Shown here piece by piece: positions 27,525 through 40,715 of a stretch of 64,000 nt of DNA (position 1 is its first letter; every line of letters starts with the position of its first letter). Origin of the DNA: Cyanothece sp. BG0011 (GTDB taxonomy: Bacteria; Cyanobacteriota; Cyanobacteriia; Cyanobacteriales; Microcystaceae); the NCBI RefSeq assembly GCF_003013815.1, contig NZ_PRLH01000046.1, positions 45,120 to 109,119 of the forward strand. The letters run 5' to 3'. The position numbers were made by a program, and so were the translations under genes. The notes under the pieces are model-generated. The model saw only the letters and a list, made by a program, of their open reading frames with translations. It ran no database searches and was not told the DNA's origin.

Positions 27525-27685
27525 TGAATTGCTTCTAATTTAAAGTAGTATTTATAAAGTAGGGTTGATTAGCATAGTGTAATACACAAAATAATTTATG
27601 ATGGTGCATTACGGCTTAAATAAAGTATAGCAACTACTTAGAAAATTATAGTTTGCCTAATGCACCCTACTTGACGTTTTAGTTG

Positions 27686-30600
27686 CTAAAGTTTATCTTT
27701 ACTGGTGATTTTTTGGTAACTAATTTTATCTATTTTTTCAGGTTCTACAGAAATGGATAAATCAGTTTTTTGGCATTTCTTTTTACTGCTTCCTAGACTA
27801 AAGATATCATGAAGCAAGATGTAAAAACAAGGAATAATAAATAGGGTTAATAACGTCGCTAAAGATAACCCAGAAAACACAACAATACCCAACGGTTGTA
27901 AAAATTCACCCCCTTCTCCTCCTCCTATTGCTAATGGTAACATACCTAAAACTGTGGTGATGGTTGTCATCAAAATAGGGCGTAATCTTTGGGGGGCAGC
28001 TTGAATGATTGCTTTTCGGCGGTCGCAATTTTTTTCGAGTCTAATTTGATTCGCTAATTCTATCATCACAATGGCATTATTAACAACAATACCCACTAAT
28101 AAAATTGCCCCGACAACTACCGTTGCACCAATAGCAGTTTGAGTCACATATAATCCTAAAATACCCCCACATAAGGCCAATGGAAGGGTTAACATAATCA
28201 CTAAAGGGTCCACTAAAGAGTTATATTGGACTGCCATAACAACAAAGACTAAAAAGGCAGCTAATGCGCCTAAAATAAGCAAAGCAGATTGTAATTCTTT
28301 GCTACTTTGTTCAGCATAACTCGGTAAAACTCTTACCCCTTCTGGCAAGTCTATACTATCTAAAATTGCTTTCATTTCTTCTAATGCGGGTCCTAAGGTG
28401 GCCCCTTCGGTTAAATCTCCTTCGATTATGAATACCTGACGCTGATTAATTCGTTGAATTTCGGCAGGAGCTTTTCCTTTCTCTATGGTTGCTACATCTC
28501 CTAAGCGAATTTGACGATTTCCTTCGGTAAATAAGGGAATATCCTTTAATTCAGAGGGACTATTAATGACACTGCTATCTAATTGAACTCGAATATCTAC
28601 GAGACGATTTTCCCTTTGTAAGCGAGTTGCGACAATACCCTGGATAGCAGTTTCAAGGGAATCTTGAATATCAGCAATATTTAAACCAAAAGCAGCTAAA
28701 CGCTCTATATCTGGTCGTATTTGCACTTCAGGTTGACGAGGATCGCCATCAGGACTAAATTTTGCTAAGGTTGCTTTTTCTCCTAATACTTTTAAAACGC
28801 TTTCTCCTGCTGATTCTAAACTATTTTGCTCGTTACCTTGCAAAATTAAATCGATATCGGCACGTCTAACAGGGGAGTTATTTAAACTTATCCCTCGCAC
28901 CCCATCAGGAAATATTCTTAACCGAATATCAACTAAATTTAATTGATCAAATTTTTCACTAACTTTAGTAATGTAAGCTTCGATATCTGTTCCAGGTTTT
29001 AGGGTAATATTCCCCGAACCTCTTAACACATTTTCAGTGGTATTAGAACCAAATAAGAAGCCCCCCGATGTCGTAAAAAGAAACTTAGTTTCTGGTTGTT
29101 GCAGTATAATATCTTCTGTTATTTTCATTACCTTGCGATTGGTTTCTAGGGAAGTATTAGGGGGGAAGATAGCAAAGAACTGTGCTTGCCCTGTATTGAT
29201 TTTCGGTAAAATCTCTTGGGGTATTTGTTGGGCTAAATTTAAACTACTTCCTCCCAAAGCGACAAAAGCAAGAATAACCACTAACCAACGCAGCTTAATT
29301 AGTTTTGACAGTAACCAACCATATCCTTTTGTTAATTGTTTAAATCCTTGATTAAACCAGTATAAAGGCCAAAATTTATGTAACCCACTTGACCAACGAA
29401 TGGCTAATAATCTTGAGGTTAACATAGGGACAACGGTTAACGCGACTAAAATAGAAGCAGCCACAGCAAAACTAATAGTCAAAATTAATTCATTAAATAG
29501 TAGTGAAATAAATCCCCCAATCATCAAAAATGGTATTACAGCTACTAAGTTTGTGCTGGTAGAGGCTATTAAAGCAGATTCTACCGTTTGACTACTATTG
29601 ATTGATTTATTGATTAACTCTTGAGAATTTAACTTACTTTTGCTCTTTTTACCTGGAGTAACGCCCACACCATCGGCAATGGTTTCTAACATAACAATGG
29701 AGTTGTCTACCACAATACCTACCCCTAATGCTAATCCTCCTAAACTAAAAACATTGAGAGATAAGCCAAACAGTTTCATTAAAATAACTGCTCCTAAAGT
29801 AGCTAAAGGAATAGACACAACAATAATAAAAGTCTGACGCAATGATCCTAAAAATAAGAGAACCGCTAAGGCAGCTAACCCCGTACCAATTAATCCAGAA
29901 TTAATTACATTTTGGATAGAATTTTCAATAAAAATTGACTCATCTAAGGTCGTCATCAAAGTCATATCATCAGTAATAATATCACTCTCGGTTAAAGTTT
30001 TAATCTTTTCTTTTACCCTATCAACCACTTCAATGGTATTAGCATCAGGTTGTTTTTGAACACTCAGTTTAACCGCAGGGGTTCCATTTAAAGAGACAAA
30101 TATTCTTTGGTCTTCTGTCCCATCAATTACCTCAGCAAAATCTCGTAAATAAACCCGTTGTGATAAACCATTTACATCATTATTATTCACCGCAAAAGAT
30201 AAATTACGAATTTCTTCGGCTGTTTGAAATCGTCCCACTGCACGGGTTAAGGGTTCACTATTTTCTCCTAATAAACGGCCACCTGCTACGTCTTGATTTC
30301 TTTCTTCCAACTCATCTAAAACATCCCCTAAACCTACCCCTAAAGCTTGCAGGCGATCTAAATCAATATTAACTTTAACTTCCTCTTCAACCCCTCCCGA
30401 AACATCCACAGAAGCTACCCCAGGAATAACCGTTAATTCTCTGGCTAATTCTTCATCGGCAAACACCCTTAAATCTACATCTTTTTTAATCGATGAAGTT
30501 AAGGCAAACTCGTATACTGGTAACTGAGATGGGTCATATTTAAACAGACGAGGGGGTTCTAAATTATCGGGTAAATTATTACTCGCGCGGTTTAACGCTG

Positions 30601-30955
30601 CTGTGGCATCATTTAAGGATTGATCAATATCCCCACCTACTTTAAAATAAAGGTCTAACCTCACACGATTTTCACGGGTTTGGGAATAAACCATTTCTAC
30701 TCCTTCCGTTGCTGATAAGGCTTGTTCGAGAGGTCTCGTAATTTCATCAATGGCAACTTCTGGGGCAATACCTGGGGTTTCAATACGCACACCAATGCGA
30801 GGATACGTAATAGAAGGAAGTAAGTCAACCTGAATAGTGGTAACAAAAAAGATCCCCACTATCATCACCGCTAAAGTTAACATTAAAGTGCCAATATGTT
30901 GACGAATAGCTAAACCGCTAATACCAAGACGTGATGGTTTAAATTTAGAGTTCAT
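27686..30955 (-). CDS. RND-type multidrug efflux permease (HAE1/AcrB-like)
   Basis: A 1089-residue inner-membrane proton-driven pump with twelve helices and two large periplasmic loops. Family marks: GLAIRQHIGTLMLTLAVMI at the start, the PGIAPEVAIDEITRPLEQAL segment of the porter domain, LGVGIVVDNSIVMLETI (helix 4, with the proton-relay Asp), and AILLVGIVVNNAIVMIELANQIR with RLRPILMTTITTVLGMLPLAIGGGEG in the second half. Its adaptor is probably the frameshifted gene at 24385. No outer-membrane TolC-like gene is in the window. Confidence 0.94.
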   Translation of the reverse strand: MNSKFKPSRLGISGLAIRQHIGTLMLTLAVMIVGIFFVTTIQVDLLPSITYPRIGVRIETPGIAPEVAIDEITRPLEQALSATEGVEMVYSQTRENRVRLDLYFKVGGDIDQSLNDATAALNRASNNLPDNLEPPRLFKYDPSQLPVYEFALTSSIKKDVDLRVFADEELARELTVIPGVASVDVSGGVEEEVKVNIDLDRLQALGVGLGDVLDELEERNQDVAGGRLLGENSEPLTRAVGRFQTAEEIRNLSFAVNNNDVNGLSQRVYLRDFAEVIDGTEDQRIFVSLNGTPAVKLSVQKQPDANTIEVVDRVKEKIKTLTESDIITDDMTLMTTLDESIFIENSIQNVINSGLIGTGLAALAVLLFLGSLRQTFIIVVSIPLATLGAVILMKLFGLSLNVFSLGGLALGVGIVVDNSIVMLETIADGVGVTPGKKSKSKLNSQELINKSINSSQTVESALIASTSTNLVAVIPFLMIGGFISLLFNELILTISFAVAASILVALTVVPMLTSRLLAIRWSSGLHKFWPLYWFNQGFKQLTKGYGWLLSKLIKLRWLVVILAFVALGGSSLNLAQQIPQEILPKINTGQAQFFAIFPPNTSLETNRKVMKITEDIILQQPETKFLFTTSGGFLFGSNTTENVLRGSGNITLKPGTDIEAYITKVSEKFDQLNLVDIRLRIFPDGVRGISLNNSPVRRADIDLILQGNEQNSLESAGESVLKVLGEKATLAKFSPDGDPRQPEVQIRPDIERLAAFGLNIADIQDSLETAIQGIVATRLQRENRLVDIRVQLDSSVINSPSELKDIPLFTEGNRQIRLGDVATIEKGKAPAEIQRINQRQVFIIEGDLTEGATLGPALEEMKAILDSIDLPEGVRVLPSYAEQSSKELQSALLILGALAAFLVFVVMAVQYNSLVDPLVIMLTLPLALCGGILGLYVTQTAIGATVVVGAILLVGIVVNNAIVMIELANQIRLEKNCDRRKAIIQAAPQRLRPILMTTITTVLGMLPLAIGGGEGGEFLQPLGIVVFSGLSLATLLTLFIIPCFYILLHDIFSLGSSKKKCQKTDLSISVEPEKIDKISYQKITSKDKL

Positions 30956-31112
30956 AAGGTAAAAAATGTGAGAAAATTAGTCTTTAAAAATGCAGTTGAC
31001 TAATCCTTTTCAAGGCTGTCAATCTAGATAAAAATATTATGGTATAATTATAACAGCATACTTAAAAATTGTATGGTTAAGAAGAAATCAAAAAAATGCT
31101 CACTTAAGAATA

Positions 31113-31681
31113 ATGATAGCAGCGAAAGAGCAATTTCCCAGATTAACCCCTGAAGAATATTTTATTTGGGAAGAAAAACAACTAGAGAAACATGAATATA
31201 TTAATGGTCAAATTTATGCCATGACTGGTGGTACAGTTAATCATGGTCGCATAGCTATCCGTTTCACGGCTATGTTTGAGGCACAGTTAAACAATACTAA
31301 TTGTATTATAGGTAATTCTGATATAAAAGTAAAAATGGTTAACGCCCATAATTATAGTTATCCAGATGCTAGTGTTACTTGTGATGAAAGAGATAAAAAC
31401 ACCCCTAACTATATTACTTATCCCTGCTTAATTGTTGAAGTTTTATCAGATAGTACAGAAGCTTATGACAGAGGTCAAAAATTTAGGATGTATCGTCAAA
31501 ACCCTATTTTACAAGATTATTTATTAGTTAGTTCCACCCGTATTGAAATCGACTTATACCATAAAATGATGCAGGAGAATGGCTTATTATTAATTACCAG
31601 CAAGGTGACATTATAGAACTTAAAAGTATAAATTTAAGTTTTCCTATAGAGGAAGTTTACCGTAATCTTTCACTTAACTAA
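31113..31681 (+). pseudogene. Uma2-family protein, single frameshift
   Basis: The frame from ATG 31113 encodes a Uma2 protein (LTPEEYFIWEEKQLEKHEYI, SYPDASVTCDERD, YPCLIVEVLSDSTEAYDRGQKFRMYRQNP) up to IEIDLYHKM, then runs 15 unrelated residues to a stop at 31616. A second frame from about 31566 continues the family: NDAGEWLIINYQQGDIIEL to VYRNLSLN, ending 31681. One A missing from the A-run at 31563-31566 explains it. The catalytic Asp and Glu lie before the break, so the truncated protein might still fold. Confidence 0.82.
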
Positions 31682-31686
31682 AATAA

Positions 31687-31740
31687 CCCCTATTGCCACC
31701 CCCTCTAACCCCTCCTTTTGTGAGGGGGAAAACCCTTGCC
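31687..31740 (+). repeat. Dispersed repeat, copy 2
   Basis: Same element as at 6315 and 51740, slightly diverged, with a hairpin of CCCCTCC and GAGGGGG arms. It starts six bases after the Uma2 stop and might act as its terminator. Confidence 0.8.
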
Positions 31741-32241
31741 TATTCCCCGTTCCCTGATCAACAAAAAACCCCGACATATCGCCGAGGTATTCTAGGAGAA
31801 CTCAATATCAATGGGAGATACCGAAATCACACGATTTTAGATCGCAAACAAAGCCCCTGTAAATTAAGATTTTGTTTACTGTCCCTGTATTAAGTAATGT
31901 AACAAAAATGTTAAATATTGTCAAGAAAGTCTTGACAAAAAGCTTTTTGAGTTAACAGAGGAGCCATTTTGTCGTTATGATATTGATCTGGGTCACCAAA
32001 AATGTGTATGATTGCATATTGCTTCATAACTCAACTTAAGGGTCTTGAGATCAATCAAGACTAATTCTATTGTTGTGCCGTTCAACCACAAACTTTTTAA
32101 GATATACATACTGATTGAGTCAGCCCTGTTTCCCGTTGCTTATGTCTCCCTAAATGTAACGACTGAGAGATTACATTAAACCATTTTCGTCAAGAAAAGA
32201 TGAAAATCAATCGTTTTTCTTATTGTTGAGAACCATCAAAC
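31741..32241. other. rpoC1 upstream region
   Basis: About 500 bases without a convincing gene. ACCCCGACATATCGCCGAGG near 31770 could form a small hairpin. The rpoC1 promoter should lie here, but no -35/-10 pair stands out. Confidence 0.5.
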
Positions 32242-34128
32242 ATGAAACCAGCACAAGATACAAGATTCGACTATGTAAAAATTGGATTAGCTTCTCCCGA
32301 ACGGGTTCGCCAATGGGGAGAAAGAACCCTTCCCAATGGGGTAGTGGTCGGAGAAGTGACCAAACCCGAAACCATCAACTACAGGACATTAAAGCCGGAG
32401 ATGGACGGACTCTTTTGTGAGAGAATTTTTGGTCCGTCGAAAGACTGGGAATGTTGGTGTGGTAAGTATAAACGGGTTCGTCACCGGGGTATTGTTTGCG
32501 AACGGTGTGGGGTAGAAGTTACCGAGTCCCGTGTCCGTCGTCATCGCATGGGTTATATTAAATTAGCCGCCCCTGTGACTCATGTGTGGTATCTCAAAGG
32601 GATTCCCAGTTACATGAGTATTTTACTGGATATGGCTTTACGGGACGTAGAACAAATCGTTTACTTTAACGCCTATGTGGTCTTAGATCCAGGAAATGCC
32701 AGTAATTTAAGTTATAAGCAACTCTTAACCGAAGATCAATGGATTGAAATCGAAGATCAGATTTATGCCGAAGATTCCGACTTATATGGCATAGAAGTGG
32801 GGATTGGTGCAGAAGCCATTCAACGGTTACTGCAAGAAATGAACCTAGACGAGATTGCTGAAACGTTACGGGAAGAAATCGCCCAAAGTAAAGGACAAAA
32901 GCGGGCCAAACTGATTAAACGCTTACGGGTGATTGATAACTTTATCGCCACCGGGTCATTACCGGAATGGATGGTCTTAGATGTTATCCCCGTCATTCCC
33001 CCGGATTTACGTCCCATGGTACAGTTAGACGGCGGTCGTTTTGCCACCTCAGACCTCAATGACCTCTATCGACGGGTGATTAACCGTAATAACCGTTTAG
33101 CCCGTTTACAGGAGATTCTCGCGCCGGAAATCATTGTCCGTAACGAAAAACGGATGCTACAAGAGGCGGTAGATGCTCTAATTGATAATGGAAGACGGGG
33201 CCGGACGGTGGTTGGGGCTAATAATCGTCCCTTAAAATCCTTATCCGATATTATTGAAGGGAAACAAGGACGTTTTCGTCAAAACCTCTTAGGAAAACGG
33301 GTGGACTATTCTGGTCGTTCGGTGATCGTCGTCGGTCCCAAACTGAAGATTTATCAATGTGGTCTCCCCCGTGAAATGGCGATCGAGTTATTCCAACCCT
33401 TCGTGATTCATCGTCTCATTCGCTTAGGGTTAGTTAATAATATTAAAGCGGCTAAAAAGCTGATTATTAAAGGAGATCCCAGTGTTTGGAACGTCCTAGA
33501 AGAAGTGATTACCGGACACCCTGTCTTGCTGAACCGCGCCCCAACGTTACACCGTTTAGGGATTCAAGCCTTTGAACCGATTTTAGTGGAAGGCCGCGCC
33601 ATTCAGTTACATCCCTTGGTTTGTCCGGCCTTTAACGCTGACTTTGACGGGGACCAAATGGCGGTTCACGTACCCCTATCTTTAGAGTCCCAAGCAGAAG
33701 CGAGACTGTTGATGTTAGCCTGTCATAATATCCTCTCTCCTGCAACTGGTAAGCCCATTGTTGCCCCCTCTCAGGATATGGTCTTAGGCTGTTATTATTT
33801 AACCGCAGAAAATCCGCAATCCCAAAAAGGAAGTGGTCGTTATTTTGGTAATATTAACGACGCGGTTAAAGCCTTTGAACATGGACTGGTTGACTTACAC
33901 GCCTATGTCTGGTTACGTTCAGAAGACCCCAACGAAGAAGTGGTGACAGACCAACCAGATCATGAAGTCCTCAAAACAGAAACCCTAGAAGATGGTAGTG
34001 TGATTAAACATTATCGAGAACGTCGCGTTAGGGAAATCGACGGTGAGGTGGTTTCTCAATTTATTCGCACCACACCTGGACGGATTATTTACAATAAAAC
34101 CATCCAAGATGCCCTAACGGTAGCATAA
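32242..34128 (+). CDS. rpoC1: RNA polymerase gamma subunit (RpoC1)
   Basis: In cyanobacteria the beta' subunit is split; this 628-residue protein is the N-terminal part. It shows the zinc-binding cluster [20 protein letters not shown] near residue 70, [19 protein letters not shown], and the active-site loop [12 protein letters not shown] whose three Asp bind the catalytic magnesium. ATG 32242 begins [15 protein letters not shown], as in relatives. rpoC2 is not downstream; a terminator and the CRISPR island follow. Confidence 0.98.
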   Translation: MKPAQDTRFDYVKIGLASPERVRQWGERTLPNGVVVGEVTKPETINYRTLKPEMDGLFCERIFGPSKDWECWCGKYKRVRHRGIVCERCGVEVTESRVRRHRMGYIKLAAPVTHVWYLKGIPSYMSILLDMALRDVEQIVYFNAYVVLDPGNASNLSYKQLLTEDQWIEIEDQIYAEDSDLYGIEVGIGAEAIQRLLQEMNLDEIAETLREEIAQSKGQKRAKLIKRLRVIDNFIATGSLPEWMVLDVIPVIPPDLRPMVQLDGGRFATSDLNDLYRRVINRNNRLARLQEILAPEIIVRNEKRMLQEAVDALIDNGRRGRTVVGANNRPLKSLSDIIEGKQGRFRQNLLGKRVDYSGRSVIVVGPKLKIYQCGLPREMAIELFQPFVIHRLIRLGLVNNIKAAKKLIIKGDPSVWNVLEEVITGHPVLLNRAPTLHRLGIQAFEPILVEGRAIQLHPLVCPAFNADFDGDQMAVHVPLSLESQAEARLLMLACHNILSPATGKPIVAPSQDMVLGCYYLTAENPQSQKGSGRYFGNINDAVKAFEHGLVDLHAYVWLRSEDPNEEVVTDQPDHEVLKTETLEDGSVIKHYRERRVREIDGEVVSQFIRTTPGRIIYNKTIQDALTVA

Positions 34129-34149
34129 AGAAAAATCAAGATTATTAAT

Positions 34150-34188
34150 AGGTTTGGTAACATTTTTCACGTTTACCAAACCTTTTGT
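34150..34188 (+). terminator. rpoC1 terminator
   Basis: Perfect 11-bp stem AGGTTTGGTAA / TTACCAAACCT with a 12-base loop and a short T-run, 21 bases after the stop. Confidence 0.88.
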
Positions 34189-34248
34189 CTTTTCTAAAAC
34201 TTAATTTTTGTAAGCATTTATCAAACTATTTTTATTATAGAAGATGGC

Positions 34249-35721
34249 TTAATGTATTTGTCTAATGCTATAGTTCTTTATTTTCTCCTCTAATAATTGA
34301 TGTGTATTCGATAGTAAACTTGACGATTTAAGAGTTAAAAAATTCTGGGAAGACAATGAATTAAGACAGCCTAACATTAGGTTTTCCCATTCTTTTTGAC
34401 TGTTGACATTCCAGGCTTCAAATAATTCGGTTTTATCTAATTTATAAAGTCGGTGAAAGATTTGGTTTCGTATTTCACGAGTTTGAGCGAAATTTTGCCA
34501 ACAATACTCACGGTTAAGGTGAGGCAGTGATGACTTTAATAACTGTTCCAGTTGTTCTCCAAAAAGCTTAAAAGTACCTTGGTTATTAAAATAAGAGTGC
34601 CAAGATTTAGATTCAGAAAAATTGACATCTTTGCAGATAGATTTCTTTAAAATAGGTTGATTATTGTTGCCAATTTCAATATGGGGTTTGTAATATTCAA
34701 TTGCCCATTCAATCATTAAACCCTCTACTGCACGAAAACTATGGAAAAAAGCTTCTGTTATATGACCTTGTTGGAAACGAATAACCCCTAAGTAAGCAAC
34801 TTCATAAGCTGTCCACCACCATGTTTTTGTTCTTTGTTGATACTTTGAATCAATTGACTGAGCAAATGACTCAAAATCCGCCATATTCCAGTCAATCGCC
34901 ATTTGTAGATGGTGCCAAATCATCTCAATGGTTTGATCATCTTCATCAGCATTATCTTTATAAGGACACAAAACTTTTTGAACCGCTGCATAATCCCATC
35001 GATTTAATAATGATAACGCTTCGGTTTGTTTAAGTTCCCAGAGATAATTGCGACCTTGAAAGGGTTTAGTATATTGAGAAGGAGAACCTAAAAAGTTTTT
35101 TTCAGCATCTTGGATAAAATCATAGAAATAAGTAGATTCTCCAAACCGACTTAAAGCGGTAATTCTAGCAGCCTCGGAAGATTGGTTAACCCCTCCTTTA
35201 ATACATAAAATAATTTTAGTTTCTTCTTTCGTTTCTTGAGCTATTTCTGACCAAATTTGTTTCCACCAAGCAAACATTACCTCAAAATCGGATGGGTTTT
35301 CACCGTTTTTTCCTTGTTCAATAATATCCGTAGGAATTTTATATTTTTTTTCTATCCATAACTTGATAAGATGAGCAGAATATAAAGTATCTTTTTCTCT
35401 TTGGGTTACAGATTCAGGTTGATTTGTTCCTACTAAATAAATTTTTTTGAGGTTACGATTTTCGTCTTTCAGGAGTTTACCAATAATAATTGGTTGAATA
35501 GCATCTTGATGATCAGACCAAGTTTCGACAAGGTATTCGGTTAATAAACGGAAACTACTTCTTTCTAGACCAAGATGATCTTGTACTAAAGCTTGTTCAC
35601 TTATACTATCTTTGTTCGGAGAACGATCATTACCTAAATTTAGCCATTCATTTTCAGCAATACAAAAAGCTAGGTCACGGGTTCCAATTGTAGCGATAAG
35701 AATTGATTTTTTGCGAGCCAT
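34249..35721 (-). CDS. CARF-HEPN ancillary ribonuclease (Csm6/Csx1 type)
   Basis: A 490-residue type III CRISPR accessory protein. The N-terminal CARF domain (to about residue 200) starts ILIATIGTRDLAFCI, continues KKIYLVGTNQP and IILCIKGGVNQSSEAARI, and should bind cyclic oligoadenylate made by Cas10. The C-terminal half is helical and contains RNQIFH at 418-423, the RxxxxH signature of HEPN ribonucleases. In type III systems such proteins degrade RNA without specificity once Cas10 senses a target. It is last in the minus-strand operon, 18 bases after the Cmr6-Cmr1 gene. Subfamily name (Csm6 or Csx1) is uncertain. Confidence 0.85.
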   Translation of the reverse strand: MARKKSILIATIGTRDLAFCIAENEWLNLGNDRSPNKDSISEQALVQDHLGLERSSFRLLTEYLVETWSDHQDAIQPIIIGKLLKDENRNLKKIYLVGTNQPESVTQREKDTLYSAHLIKLWIEKKYKIPTDIIEQGKNGENPSDFEVMFAWWKQIWSEIAQETKEETKIILCIKGGVNQSSEAARITALSRFGESTYFYDFIQDAEKNFLGSPSQYTKPFQGRNYLWELKQTEALSLLNRWDYAAVQKVLCPYKDNADEDDQTIEMIWHHLQMAIDWNMADFESFAQSIDSKYQQRTKTWWWTAYEVAYLGVIRFQQGHITEAFFHSFRAVEGLMIEWAIEYYKPHIEIGNNNQPILKKSICKDVNFSESKSWHSYFNNQGTFKLFGEQLEQLLKSSLPHLNREYCWQNFAQTREIRNQIFHRLYKLDKTELFEAWNVNSQKEWENLMLGCLNSLSSQNFLTLKSSSLLSNTHQLLEEKIKNYSIRQIH

Positions 35722-35739
35722 AAGAATAATTGAGTAGAT

Positions 35740-38066
<2,327 letters not shown>

Positions 38067-38927
38067 CTATCCTTGTTGAGAAATTTCAATAGTTTTGTTT
38101 TCTGTCCAACCTCGACCTAAACCTTCTAAACCGCCAAATTGAAGGCGATCATTGAGAATTTGTTTTAAAGATTCACGTACATTGGCTGTTTTACTTTCAT
38201 CTTTATTTGCTTTTAATCCCCAAGGAAAAAAGAAAATAGTTTCTGAAGGAATGGCTTCTTCTGAGCGAAAAGATCCACCATCAACAATTTTATTCTCATC
38301 TAAGGCAATGCGAACTTCTCTTTGTAAACCCATTTCTACAAAAGTGGCACAGTCATCATTAGATAAAATGAGTAACTTATGCTGTAAATCTAAAATTCCA
38401 CTGCCATCAGGAATATCTTTAAAACAGTCCCAATAATTACTAGGAATTTCCTCCACATCCTGAGTATTTAAAATCGCTCCTTGTAAGTAAATTTCTTCCT
38501 TAGAAATAGCACTAACAGCCATTTTATCGTCTTGATTTAATACAGTTGCACAATACTTTATTAACTCAGTTAATTGTTCATTGTTTAGCCATCGATTCCA
38601 ACGACTTAACCAAAACGGGCAAGTAATCCAAAGAAATTGATGACTCAAACTTGCCACTGGAAACAATAATAAAGTTGCATCAACAAACCAAACTTCTCCT
38701 TCAGTGGGTTGATTTCCATTTTTTATTTTTTCCCCGAATAACATTCCTGCTTCTTTTGGGTTTAATAGTTCTAAGGTAGAACGAATTTTTCCTCGAATAG
38801 AAGATGAGGGTAAGTAGGGAAATTCTGTTTGGACTTCACGGGCAATTCCCATTAAATTACCAGCTTGTGAACTTGCCCCTGTATGTAAAGGGGTTAAAAG
38901 ATAGCTATAGGTTAAGTAAGTTGTCAT
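38067..38927 (-). CDS. cmr4: Cmr4 backbone subunit
   Basis: Cmr4 is the repeating backbone RAMP of the III-B complex and normally cuts target RNA. The 286-residue protein has TPLHTGASSQAGNLMGIARE, FPYLPSSSIRGKIRS and, at the end, RLQFGGLEGLGRGW. By my alignment to Pyrococcus Cmr4, the catalytic Asp26 (in GVVD) falls on Met26 or Gly27 here (GNLMG), so slicing may be lost. It lies between cmr3 and cmr5 in the operon. Confidence 0.9.
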   Translation of the reverse strand: MTTYLTYSYLLTPLHTGASSQAGNLMGIAREVQTEFPYLPSSSIRGKIRSTLELLNPKEAGMLFGEKIKNGNQPTEGEVWFVDATLLLFPVASLSHQFLWITCPFWLSRWNRWLNNEQLTELIKYCATVLNQDDKMAVSAISKEEIYLQGAILNTQDVEEIPSNYWDCFKDIPDGSGILDLQHKLLILSNDDCATFVEMGLQREVRIALDENKIVDGGSFRSEEAIPSETIFFFPWGLKANKDESKTANVRESLKQILNDRLQFGGLEGLGRGWTENKTIEISQQG

Positions 38928-38949
38928 GATAGTTTTATTCCTAAATAAA

Positions 38950-40709
<1,760 letters not shown>

Positions 40710-40715
40710 AATTGG

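Noticed and set aside
31693..31893. 66-residue open frame before rpoC1
   Set aside because: It starts inside the dispersed repeat and has no ribosome site or family features.
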